Shown here: in pieces, positions 8,526-16,528 of the stretch
How positions within the stretch are numbered: the stretch's first letter is position 1
How the letters are laid out: the number at the start of each line of letters is the position of its first letter
Assembly (NCBI GenBank): GCA_019359435.1
Contig: JAHHHI010000071.1
Coordinates: forward strand, 50,867 to 114,866
DNA length: 64,000 bases
DNA from: Kaiparowitsia implicata GSE-PSE-MK54-09C
Lineage (GTDB): Bacteria; Cyanobacteriota; Cyanobacteriia; Elainellales; Elainellaceae
Reading direction: 5' to 3'
Translations under genes and position numbers: made by a program
Notes under the pieces: model-generated
What the model was told of the DNA's origin: nothing
The model's database searches: none
What the model saw: the letters and a program-made list of their open reading frames with translations, nothing else

Positions 8526-8678
8526 CTAACGGCCCGACGCGCCGCCCGACCCCACACAGAAATTGCCGTTGCGGGGGCAGGTTTCGGTGTCAATGTTGAA
8601 ACCTAGTGCCGATGCGGCAGGGGCGATCGCCACGGCCAACGCCAATACCGACAGAGTAGAAAGAATGAAGCGTTTCAT
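8526..8678 (-). CDS. 50-residue secreted two-cysteine peptide (copy 2)
   Basis: This upstream member of the tandem pair starts at the ATG at 8678, with AAGGA 7 nt upstream (8686-8690). The signal peptide runs from MKRFILSTLSVLALAVAIAP to an ASA cleavage site near residue 24. The mature region again has NIDTETCPRNGNFCVGSGGA followed by SGR. Over this segment the two copies differ at several codons but only synonymously, while signal peptides and spacer have diverged. That pattern indicates selection on the mature peptide. The two genes are 177 bp apart and may be one transcript or separate units. The function is unknown. Confidence 0.82.
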   Translation of the reverse strand: MKRFILSTLSVLALAVAIAPAASALGFNIDTETCPRNGNFCVGSGGASGR

Positions 8679-8923
8679 AGACGTGTCCTTTGTGTGAGTG
8701 TTGTGTGTGAGAAGTCGTTCGGGCTGGAAGGCCTTGTCTTGCTTCCCTTTCCTGAACTGATTCAATCATGCGCCTCGTCTCTGAGTAGCCCATGATTGTA
8801 TCCTGAGATACATCTGAGACTTTGACGGAAAAACTGAGAAGCGCCCTCACCTTTTGGTAAAATCAAATGCTTGACATTTACTAAAGGCTTGCTGCCCTGG
8901 CTGCAACTAACGGAGAAGACCCT

Positions 8924-9919
8924 ATGGCGCGGATGTATTACGACGCTGACGCAAATTTAGATATCTTGGCAGGGAAAACCATTGCCATCATCGGTTATGG
9001 CTCGCAGGGACACGCCCATGCGCTCAACCTCAAAGACAGCGGCATCAACGTGATTGTGGGGCTGTATCCAGGCAGTAAATCAGCAGCCAAGGCCGAAGCC
9101 GCAGGCCTGCCCGTCAAATCTGTGTCGGATGCGGCTGCCGCTGCCGACTTCATTATGATTTTGCTGCCCGATGAAGCGATGAAGACGGTCTACACCAACG
9201 AAATCGCAGAGCATCTTACCGAAGACAAGGTGCTGGCCTTTGCTCACGGGTTCAACATTCACTTCGCGCAGATTGTGCCGCCTGCGAATGTCGATGTCGT
9301 GATGATTGCGCCCAAAGGCCCCGGACACCTCGTGCGCCGCACCTATGAGCAAGGTGAAGGCGTGCCCTGTTTGTTTGCGGTCTATCAAGATGCATCAGGT
9401 CAGGGGCGCGATCGCGCCATGGCCTACGCCAAAGGCATTGGCGGCACCCGCGCAGGCATTCTCGAAACCACCTTCCGCGAAGAAACCGAGACGGATCTAT
9501 TTGGCGAACAGGTCGTGCTCTGTGGCGGACTATCGGCATTAATCAAGGCCGGGTTTGAAACCCTTGTGGATGCTGGCTATCAGCCCGAGCTAGCCTACTT
9601 TGAGTGCCTGCACGAAGTGAAACTGATTGTGGATTTAATTGTCGAAGGCGGACTCGCCACCATGCGCGATAGCATCTCTAACACAGCAGAATATGGGGAT
9701 CTCACCCGTGGCCCCCGCGTCATCACTGACGAAACCCGCGCTGAGATGAAAAAAATCCTCAGCGAGATTCAGTCGGGACAGTTCGCTCGTGAGTTTGTGC
9801 TAGAGAATATGTCGGGCAAAGCTGGCTTCAACGCCATGCGTCGGCGTGAGGCCGAGCATCCTATTGAGGAGGTGGGGAAAGACCTACGCGCCATGTTTAG
9901 CTGGCTAAAGAAGGTCTAG
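8924..9919 (+). CDS. ilvC: ketol-acid reductoisomerase
   Basis: This 331-residue class I enzyme catalyses Mg- and NADPH-dependent isomeroreduction of acetolactate or acetohydroxybutyrate, the second step of valine, leucine and isoleucine synthesis. It shows the Rossmann motif [17 protein letters not shown] (about 25-41), the [10 protein letters not shown] segment (about 131), and the C-terminal knotted domain with the acidic metal ligands in [10 protein letters not shown] and the LYFECLHE-like [14 protein letters not shown] region. GGAG at 8911-8914 precedes the ATG. The gene stands alone. A TTGACA at 8871 might be a -35 box, but no good -10 follows. Confidence 0.98.
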   Translation: MARMYYDADANLDILAGKTIAIIGYGSQGHAHALNLKDSGINVIVGLYPGSKSAAKAEAAGLPVKSVSDAAAAADFIMILLPDEAMKTVYTNEIAEHLTEDKVLAFAHGFNIHFAQIVPPANVDVVMIAPKGPGHLVRRTYEQGEGVPCLFAVYQDASGQGRDRAMAYAKGIGGTRAGILETTFREETETDLFGEQVVLCGGLSALIKAGFETLVDAGYQPELAYFECLHEVKLIVDLIVEGGLATMRDSISNTAEYGDLTRGPRVITDETRAEMKKILSEIQSGQFAREFVLENMSGKAGFNAMRRREAEHPIEEVGKDLRAMFSWLKKV

Positions 9920-9981
9920 CCTAATCCTTAGCTGAATACCACGTCACTCATTGTATTAGTGCTAAAGCCTATAGTCGTTTA

Positions 9982-10020
9982 GCATTGTTTCAGCCCCGCG
10001 CTGCGGGGCTGAAACAATGC
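9982..10020. terminator. perfect 18-bp hairpin after ilvC
   Basis: GCATTGTTTCAGCCCCGC and its exact complement flank a GCT loop, 62 bp after ilvC. It is a probable terminator. The arm sequence TTGTTTCAGCCCCG recurs in the hairpin at 52263, which suggests a shared repeat family. Confidence 0.65.
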
Positions 10021-10105
10021 CACCGAACTAACGCAACAGGTGTACAGCTGTATTGAGCATGGTTTTACGTGGTTTTCAGGCGTCCTAGACTTGAACTCTT
10101 TGAGT

Positions 10106-10669
10106 ATGGAATTCAGAGTCCGCAACGGGTTTTGCTTAACCAGTATTCGCTCTGGCGATCGCGCTGCGTATCTAGAGCATCTCAACGACAGGAGCATTTC
10201 CGATTCCATTCCAGCTCTCCCCTATCCCTACACCGCAGCGGCTGCAGATGGGTGGATACAGCATCGCCTTGAGTTTCTTACCACCTATGGGAAAGAGATT
10301 TCTTTTGCCCTTCGCAATCCTACTGAGGATTTGATTGGCTCAGTTGGGGTAGACGATTTCAGGCTGGGGCAAACTCATCGAGCAGAAGTTGGGTATTGGC
10401 TAGCAACGGCCTATCGGGGTCAAAACTTGATGAGTGATGCGCTGGGCGTTTTTGTTTCGTATGCATTTGACCATCTTGAACTAACACGGCTAACAGCACA
10501 CACGCTTGCTTTTAATGTTCCCTCTGCCAAGGTTTTAGAAAAAAATAAGTTTAAACATGAGGGTTGTTTGAGACACCATACTCAAACGCGAAACGGAATA
10601 TTTGATACGTTGGTTTGGGGCTTACTCAAGGGAGAAGAGGGCGATCGCCTCAATACCCTCAATCCGTAG
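10106..10669 (+). CDS. GNAT-family N-acetyltransferase (RimJ/RimL-like)
   Basis: The protein resembles the RimJ/RimL branch of GNAT acetyltransferases, which move an acetyl group from acetyl-CoA to an amine, often a protein N-terminus. Visible family features are an N-terminal RSGDRAAYLEHLND segment, the central strand with VGVDDF, VGYWLATAYRGQNLMSDAL in the CoA-binding region, and the C-terminal NVPSAKVLEKNKFKHEGCLR. The ATG at 10106 gives 187 residues in line with the family; an upstream GTG at 10040 would add 22 unsupported residues. No Shine-Dalgarno sequence is obvious for either. The substrate is unknown. Confidence 0.88.
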   Translation: MEFRVRNGFCLTSIRSGDRAAYLEHLNDRSISDSIPALPYPYTAAAADGWIQHRLEFLTTYGKEISFALRNPTEDLIGSVGVDDFRLGQTHRAEVGYWLATAYRGQNLMSDALGVFVSYAFDHLELTRLTAHTLAFNVPSAKVLEKNKFKHEGCLRHHTQTRNGIFDTLVWGLLKGEEGDRLNTLNP

Positions 10670-10911
10670 TTGGGCTATTCAATCATGAGTGATCATTGGT
10701 GGAGCGAAACCGAAACCTATCCGCCGCCGCTGAGGATTCAGTCGGCGCAGATTTGTAACGGGAGTGGGCGCTTGAAGTCGCTGCTAAGTTCCCACAGCCC
10801 AATCTAAATCCGGGGTGATGAGGTGTTGGTTGTGGTCAAGCACCTGTGAAGCTCCCTGCACGTCTAGCCATGGAGGTCAAGGACAGTCATGGCTACAGCA
10901 ACCGATGATCG

Positions 10912-11205
10912 TTACAGCAACAGCAGCAGCAGTCCACCCAACGCACCAAAGCTGACAACCACCGCAAAAATTGACTCAATAGTTTCTTCAAATTTGCTAC
11001 GCTGTGCAGCTTGAGCAACCGCCCGACCGGGGTCATCTATTCGGTTCTGCTGTGGCGTTCTGGCTATTTCGTAAAGCTCTTCATCGATTTCGCTGATGCG
11101 ATGCCGTAGCACCTGCCGTTCTGTCTCTAAAATATGGCGCTCAGGCGTGCGGCCTCGGCGGTGATGCTCACGACAAGTATTTGAATGGGGAAGCGTATAA
11201 CCCAT
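10912..11205 (-). CDS. small tail-anchored protein, unknown function
   Basis: The ATG at 11205 has a strong GGAGG (11211-11215) 5 nt upstream and gives 97 residues. The N-terminal 25 residues are His/Arg-rich, then comes a charged helix, probably a coiled coil (ETERQVLRHRISEIDEELYE), and the protein ends in one hydrophobic segment (IFAVVVSFGALGGLLLLLL) at the extreme C-terminus. This is the layout of a tail-anchored membrane protein with a cytoplasmic helical domain. I recognise no family. An in-frame start further upstream (11313) lacks a ribosome-binding site. Confidence 0.6.
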   Translation of the reverse strand: MGYTLPHSNTCREHHRRGRTPERHILETERQVLRHRISEIDEELYEIARTPQQNRIDDPGRAVAQAAQRSKFEETIESIFAVVVSFGALGGLLLLLL

Positions 11206-11499
11206 GTCATCCTCCAAGTGCATTACAGGGAATGGAGCCACAGCAAGCCCAGGGTTGGGTGCTGCTTCAACTCGCCCAACCGGGGGATGTGTGCCTAATT
11301 CCAACTTACTCAACTCTGGCGTTAGAGAAGAAAAGCTGTAACCATCTGCAAATCAGCTTAAAGTCTTTTAACACTGCAGTGGACGATGACGAGATGGATT
11401 TGGATTGCTGAACCAGTCCAGAGTGCACTGAATTCTTCTGCTGGGAACTGATTGAGATACAATCAGGCTTGCGAAATCTGGCAGTGGGTTGAGGTGAAC

Positions 11500-12894
11500 A
11501 TGGCGGATATGCCAAATGCAGTCGTGATTGGATTGGGGCGCTCGGGGATTGCGGCGGCTCGGTTATTGAAGCAGCAAGGATGGCAGGTGACCGTTAGCGA
11601 CAGCGGTAGCTCTGATGCTCTGCAAGCCCTCCAATCGCAGCTCGAATCAGACGGCATCGCGGTTAAGCTCAACCATCGGTTTGAGCCGGAGCCGGGGGTG
11701 CAGCGGGCGGTAGTGAGCCCTGGCGTGCGGTGGGATTTGCCAGCGCTGGTGCAGGCTCGTGCGCAGGGGATTGAGGTGCTAGGCGAAATGGAGCTGGCCT
11801 GGGAGTCGCTGGCGCAGATTCCTTGGGTGGGGATCACGGGCACTAATGGCAAAACCACCACAACGGCACTGGTAGCGGCGATGTTTGCGGCGGCGGGGCT
11901 GACTGCCCCCCCGTGCGGCAATATTGGCTATGCGGCTTGTGAGGTGGCGCTGGCTCAGCTCGCACCCGATTGGGTGATTGCCGAAATTAGCAGCTATCAA
12001 ATTGAGTCGTCGCTGCAGCTTGCCCCGCGTATTGGGATCTGGACGACGTTGACCCCTGATCATCTGGCGCGGCACTATACGTTAGAGAACTACTGCGCGA
12101 TTAAAACGCGATTGCTGGCGCGATCGCACCAGGCCATTCTGAATGCCGATGACCCCTACCTGCGTCAGCATGCGGGCGACTGGGAGGGGGCGTATTGGAC
12201 TAGTGCAGCAGGTAGGATGGCGTTACCGGGCGATGTGAGCCGCAGTGCCTATGTGGATGAGGGATGGGCGATCGCCCTGGGTGAACCGATCGTTGCCGTC
12301 AATGCGCTCAAGATGGTGGGGCCGCATAACCACCAAAACCTGCTGATGGCGGTGTTAGCAGCACGACTGGCAGGAATTGATAAGGCGGCGATCGCCCAAG
12401 CGGTGTCTACGTTCCCCGGTGTGCCCCACCGACTCGAAACCGTGGCGACTTGGCACGGCATCACCTTTATCAATGACAGCAAGGCGACCAACTACGATGC
12501 GGCAGCGGTGGGGCTGGCCTCGGTTAAGGGCGGCGTCATTTTGATTGCAGGGGGTGATCCCAAAAAGGGCGATGCGGCGGCTTGGTTGCAGCACATTCAG
12601 GAACGAGCGATCGCCGTGCTACTCATTGGCAAGGCCGCAGAGACCTTTGCCCAACTGCTCCAAGCCATAGGCTACACCCAATACGAGCAGGTGGGCGATT
12701 TGGAGCGCGCAACTCCCCGAGCGGCTGATTTGGCACAAGCGAATGGCGCCCAGACGGTTCTGCTTTCCCCGGCCTGTGCCAGCTTTGACCAATACGCGAG
12801 CTTTGAGCATCGGGGCGATCACTTCCGCCAGATCTGCCACACTCTATTCAAGCCAGACGACGAGAGCCGAGATGTAGTCAACGGTACAGCTTGA
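11500..12894 (+). CDS. murD: UDP-N-acetylmuramoylalanine--D-glutamate ligase
   Basis: MurD adds D-glutamate to UDP-MurNAc-L-Ala in cytoplasmic peptidoglycan synthesis. The 464-residue product begins with a dinucleotide-like fold ([20 protein letters not shown], about 7-26), has the Mur ligase ATP loop [18 protein letters not shown] (about 111-128), and the C-terminal domain motif [11 protein letters not shown] (about 329). The ATG at 11500 has GAGGT 5 nt upstream and matches the family N-terminus; the frame extends 16 codons further upstream without support. It stands alone here, outside any mur cluster. Confidence 0.97.
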   Translation: MADMPNAVVIGLGRSGIAAARLLKQQGWQVTVSDSGSSDALQALQSQLESDGIAVKLNHRFEPEPGVQRAVVSPGVRWDLPALVQARAQGIEVLGEMELAWESLAQIPWVGITGTNGKTTTTALVAAMFAAAGLTAPPCGNIGYAACEVALAQLAPDWVIAEISSYQIESSLQLAPRIGIWTTLTPDHLARHYTLENYCAIKTRLLARSHQAILNADDPYLRQHAGDWEGAYWTSAAGRMALPGDVSRSAYVDEGWAIALGEPIVAVNALKMVGPHNHQNLLMAVLAARLAGIDKAAIAQAVSTFPGVPHRLETVATWHGITFINDSKATNYDAAAVGLASVKGGVILIAGGDPKKGDAAAWLQHIQERAIAVLLIGKAAETFAQLLQAIGYTQYEQVGDLERATPRAADLAQANGAQTVLLSPACASFDQYASFEHRGDHFRQICHTLFKPDDESRDVVNGTA

Positions 12895-13115
12895 CCCGCA
12901 TGGGTCTGAAATTCTTTTAAGTGGCAGACTAAGTGCGGACAGGGTTGACGACTGGTATAGATAATAGGTGTGGATACACGAGTGGAGCGATCGCCCGAGT
13001 TGTAGAGCTAGAGAGCCTTCAATATCCACGTGAATCGTCTGACTTTTCTACCCAACTCCAACACGACACTAACGCGACACTTAGCCTTAAACCAAACCTA
13101 ACAAGAGACACTCTT

Positions 13116-14171
13116 ATGCTGCATCGGTTCGTGATAGCCCTATTGGCCGGGCTACTGGGGCTTGTGGTTCCGGCGCTATCTCCCCTGCCCGCCCACGCGG
13201 CAGACTGCACCCTCACCGCCATCGTTTGGGAAGGGTATACCGATCCCTCCTTTGAGCAGGTATTTGAAGCTCAAACGGGGTGCGCGGTGAAAGCCACCTA
13301 TGCCGGATCAAGCGACGAGATGTTTGCCAAATTTCGCGCGGGTGGCGGCCGCACCTATGATCTGATCTCGGCCTCTGGCGACATTACCGAACGGCTCTAT
13401 CAAGCGGGGCTGGTGCGCCCCATTGACGCCAGCAAGTTAGAGAACTTCGACAGCATTTTTGAGTCCTTTCAAAATGGCCGCTGGAACACCTTTGACGGCA
13501 AGCCCTATGGCGTGACCTTTGCCTGGGGGCCAAATGTGCTGGTCTACAATACTCAGCAGGTAAAGACGCCACCCACCTCTTGGGATGTGCTGTTTGATCC
13601 CCAGTATGCAGGCAAAATTGCGTTGCCTGACAACCCCATGACCCTTGCAGATGTGGCGCTGTGGTTGGATAAGAGCGATCCCTATAATCTCACGGCAGAC
13701 GACTTGGCCGAGGTGAAGGCCAAGATGCTGGAGCTGCGCCCCAATATCCGCAAGTTTTGGACGACGGCTGGCGAACTGGCGAACCTGTTTCAGTCCGGTG
13801 AGATTGTGATGGCTCATGCGTGGCCGCTCACCTATACCCAGCTCGAATCAGAAGGCTATCCGGTTGGCTCGGTGAGCCCCGCCGGAAAGCTAACGGGCTG
13901 GACGGATTCTTGGATGATCTCGAAGCGATCGCGCAATGTGGATATTGCCTATGAGTGGATTGACTTTCTGCTCAGCGGCGAGGGACAAAAGGGCGTCATG
14001 GACGTGACGGGCTATTCTGGGGCAACCACACTAGGCACCGAGGCCATTGGTGCTGAAAAAGCGCATGAGCTATTTATGGATAACCTATCGCTGCACTCCC
14101 AGATCAACATGTGGCAGAGCGTTGCCAACTATGACGACTGGGTGCAAGTGTGGAATGAAATCCGCAGCTAG
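13116..14171 (+). CDS. periplasmic spermidine/putrescine-type (PotD-like) binding protein
   Basis: The ATG at 13116 gives 351 residues starting with a Sec signal peptide (LLAGLLGLVVPALSPLPAHA, cleavage after AHA near residue 30). The mature protein has features of ABC-importer binding proteins of the polyamine/iron family: LTAIVWEGYTDPSFEQVFEA near the start, RAGGGRTYDLISASGD, and GVTFAWGPNVLVYNTQQV. By family it delivers a small cationic or related substrate to an inner-membrane permease. A permease gene follows at 14533 after a 361-bp gap that contains a MITE-like element. Spermidine or putrescine is a likely but unproven substrate. Upstream in-frame codons back to 12933 look non-coding. 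Confidence 0.9.
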   Translation: MLHRFVIALLAGLLGLVVPALSPLPAHAADCTLTAIVWEGYTDPSFEQVFEAQTGCAVKATYAGSSDEMFAKFRAGGGRTYDLISASGDITERLYQAGLVRPIDASKLENFDSIFESFQNGRWNTFDGKPYGVTFAWGPNVLVYNTQQVKTPPTSWDVLFDPQYAGKIALPDNPMTLADVALWLDKSDPYNLTADDLAEVKAKMLELRPNIRKFWTTAGELANLFQSGEIVMAHAWPLTYTQLESEGYPVGSVSPAGKLTGWTDSWMISKRSRNVDIAYEWIDFLLSGEGQKGVMDVTGYSGATTLGTEAIGAEKAHELFMDNLSLHSQINMWQSVANYDDWVQVWNEIRS

Positions 14172-14220
14172 TGTTTCGCATGCTGTCTCGCTGTCAGCGT
14201 TCGGGTCTCTTCGCAAAACA

Positions 14221-14351
14221 CTAGGGGCTGTCATCAATTAGTCGCATATGGTCCAAGAATCAAAGGTTACAGCCCCTAGCCTGTTGTTTGGAGCGGGCGC
14301 GGCAGGGCTTATCCCACAAGGGTTTTGGTTGTAATTGATGACGCGCCCTAG
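14221..14351. mobile_element. MITE-like element, 131 bp, IS5-type ends
   Basis: The left end CTAGGGGCTGTCATCAATTA (14221-14240) and the right end TAATTGATGACGCGCCCTAG (14332-14351) are inverted repeats matching at 17 of 20 positions. Both are bounded by CTAG, which fits TA or CTAG target duplication as in the IS427 branch of the IS5 family. An internal copy of the outer 11 bp lies inverted at 14269-14279. There is no transposase frame, so this is a MITE or a deletion relic. It occupies most of the gap (14172-14532) between the binding-protein and permease genes; the remaining sequence up to 14532 shows no gene. Confidence 0.7.
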
Positions 14352-14532
14352 ACCATGTCATCAACGCTGGACTCAACTCCAGGTAACAAGTTTACGGAAA
14401 CCGTAGGTGCCGCACGGGGGCATCTGCGGTTTTCTGCGGTGTGAGACCAGTGATAGATATCTTCCTGATTTCACATTCCAAAGCAAGAGCCTTGATCGTG
14501 TTGCATGATGTTTCCCTAGCGCTACTCACCCT

Positions 14533-15402
14533 ATGTCTGCTTTAACCCAAGCCAAGGTGTCTCGCACTCGCCTGGGCCTATACGCCTCGCTGCTGCCGCC
14601 ACTGTTGTGGATGTCGCTGCTCTACTTTGTGCCGCTGGTGATTTTGATGTCCTACAGCGTATGGCGGCTAGAGGCGTTTGACATTGTTAAAGAGTTTAGC
14701 CTGACGAACTTTCGGGCGATCGCCACGAATCCCTCCTACCGCGTGGTGATTGCCCGCACGGTCGCAACGGCGCTGGGTGTGACGCTGATTGATGCGGCGA
14801 TCGCCCTACCGATGGGCTTTTTTATTGCCAAGCGCAGCGGGCGCTGGCGCGGGTTGTTAACGCTGCTGGTGATCTTGCCGCTGTGGTCGAGCTATCTGGT
14901 GCGGGTGTTTGCCTGGAAGATTATTCTGGGCTATAACGGCGTGTTGAATTCTGCGCTGCTGGCCTTAGGGATTTTGCAAGAACCCAGCTCCATCTTTCTA
15001 TACAACCAGTTTTCGACGGTGCTGACCTTTGTGCATGTGTGGCTGCCTTTCATGATCTTGCCAGTGATCACCGCCTTTGAGAAACTGCCAGATGACTTGC
15101 TTGAAGCCTCTGCTGACCTGAATGCTCCGCCTGTCGCCACGGTCTGGCGCGTAGTGCTGCCGCTGGTGACGCCGGGGGTGTTTGCGGGCTCTATCAATGT
15201 GTTTGCGTTAACGATGGGCGATTTTATTACGCCAAGCTTGGTGGGCGGCCCTGGGGGCATTATGCTTGGCAATGTGATTTCGTCGCAGTTTGGCGTGGCC
15301 TATAACTGGCCGTTGGGGTCAGCGTTTGCTTTGGTGGTGATGCTGATTGTGTTTTTGGGGCTGGCGATCGCCCTCAATCGAGGCGCCCTCTCACAGCTTT
15401 AA
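14533..15402 (+). CDS. ABC transporter permease, PotB-like (polyamine type)
   Basis: This 289-residue inner-membrane protein has about six transmembrane helices and the permease loop EAsADLNAPP (SADLNAPPVATVWRVVLPL, about 193-211), the site that contacts the ATPase subunit in binding-protein-dependent importers. It matches the PotB/PotH type of the polyamine/opine/2-aminoethylphosphonate group and probably partners the binding protein at 13116. The usual second permease (PotC) and ATPase (PotA) are not in this window, so the transporter must be completed from elsewhere or be non-functional. The final residues RGALSQL give a normal length. Confidence 0.92.
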   Translation: MSALTQAKVSRTRLGLYASLLPPLLWMSLLYFVPLVILMSYSVWRLEAFDIVKEFSLTNFRAIATNPSYRVVIARTVATALGVTLIDAAIALPMGFFIAKRSGRWRGLLTLLVILPLWSSYLVRVFAWKIILGYNGVLNSALLALGILQEPSSIFLYNQFSTVLTFVHVWLPFMILPVITAFEKLPDDLLEASADLNAPPVATVWRVVLPLVTPGVFAGSINVFALTMGDFITPSLVGGPGGIMLGNVISSQFGVAYNWPLGSAFALVVMLIVFLGLAIALNRGALSQL

Positions 15403-15487
15403 AGCGGCCAGTCACCCTGCAGGACTGGCCCAACCATGTCAGGATTTTGGGAAGTGGCCGTGCAACTCACGGGTTAACCTGGACTTT

Positions 15488-16468
15488 ATGACTATCGCGA
15501 TGCAGTATTCCCTGGCAAGTCGCTTTCGCGGTGCGGTACTCGGTGCGCTGCTGGGCGATGCACTAGCGGCACGTCGTTCACCAACCCCATATTTTTCAAC
15601 CTGTTTGGGCGATCGCTTGCAGACAACCGCCGCCGCTTTGGGGTCTGCGCCATGGTTGCCCCCGCGACTATCTGCAAGGGCCGAGAGGGATGCCCCGGTT
15701 CAGCAGATAGAAGGAGGGACGATCGCCAGTTTGCCGCTGATTCTCCTACACCACGATACCCCTGCCAATCTGGCTCCGGCGCTGCAAGGCGGGGTAGATT
15801 CACAGCTAGTCGCGCCCGCAAGTTACGACAATGCGCTGCTGCTCGCGCATACCCTGGCGTTAGTGCTGTGCGACGTTGCCCCCTCGCAGATGCTCTCGCT
15901 GCTGATGCAGCAGCCTGTGCTGGCTCCCGTTTTTCCGGCGCTACAGCAGATTCAGCGATTACTGGCGGAATTTGTGAGTCCGGCGATCGCCCAACCCCAG
16001 CTCTTAGCCTCGTCACCCGAAGCCAGCGCCATGCTGCTAGCGCTCTATCGGTTTTTAGCGGCACCAGAAGAGTTGCGACTGCTGTTGCGGAGTGCGCCGC
16101 CCGCCGACCTCTCAGACTCTGCCCCTGAATCCACAGCGGAGTCCATAGCTGCGGAATCCATAACAGCGGAATCCATAACAGCGGAATCCATAATATTAGT
16201 AGGCTGCTTGGCGGGCACCCATCATGCCGAGGCTCAAGTGCAGCTGTTTCGGCATCGGCTCAGCTATGGGAGAACCTGGGGGAATGGGCAGGAGGCAGAG
16301 AATGCAGCAGCACCATTCTTTCAGCACATTGCGATGGCCTTTGATGCGGGAACGTCCTTGGCCGATTACTTATTTGCCCAGTGGGCGGGGGTGTATCGTC
16401 CCGAGGTGCGGCCCCAGCCTGCGATGGCGCTCACGGTGGCAGCGGCCAATCGCCTGAGACCGCGCTAA
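15488..16468 (+). CDS. ADP-ribosylglycohydrolase-like protein, divergent
   Basis: The ATG at 15488 gives 326 residues. The N-terminal ASRFRGAVLGALLGDALAA resembles the opening motif of ADP-ribosylglycohydrolase/DraG proteins, which remove ADP-ribose from proteins. The paired aspartates that bind the di-magnesium site in DraG (an SDDT-like motif and a late D-x-D-T) are not apparent, so catalysis is doubtful. The rest is Ala/Leu-rich helical sequence with an acidic AESIT tandem repeat (about 216-236). The gene lies 60 bp upstream of selO on the same strand, which suggests co-expression. It may be a degenerate family member. Confidence 0.6.
   Translation: MTIAMQYSLASRFRGAVLGALLGDALAARRSPTPYFSTCLGDRLQTTAAALGSAPWLPPRLSARAERDAPVQQIEGGTIASLPLILLHHDTPANLAPALQGGVDSQLVAPASYDNALLLAHTLALVLCDVAPSQMLSLLMQQPVLAPVFPALQQIQRLLAEFVSPAIAQPQLLASSPEASAMLLALYRFLAAPEELRLLLRSAPPADLSDSAPESTAESIAAESITAESITAESIILVGCLAGTHHAEAQVQLFRHRLSYGRTWGNGQEAENAAAPFFQHIAMAFDAGTSLADYLFAQWAGVYRPEVRPQPAMALTVAAANRLRPR
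16133..16192 (+). repeat. 15-bp tandem repeat, 4 units, inside a coding region
   Basis: Four contiguous units of ACAGCGGAATCCATA (units 1 and 2 with one and two differences, units 3 and 4 identical) encode a repeated pentapeptide AESIT/AESIA in the ADP-ribosylglycohydrolase-like gene. Since the period is a multiple of three, changes in copy number would keep the frame. Confidence 0.85.
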
Positions 16469-16528
16469 GCTAGGCAACTGTCCCCTGCTCCTTTCTACAG
16501 TCTATCCACCCGTTTACTAGATCTTGTG

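Noticed and set aside
8871..8900. TTGACA as the -35 box of ilvC
   Set aside because: No -10 hexamer is present at 16-18 nt spacing, so a promoter cannot be supported.
15492..16064. 190-codon minus-strand frame opposite the ADP-ribosylglycohydrolase-like gene
   Set aside because: It is an Arg/Ala-rich shadow of the plus-strand codons without a start signal or family pattern.
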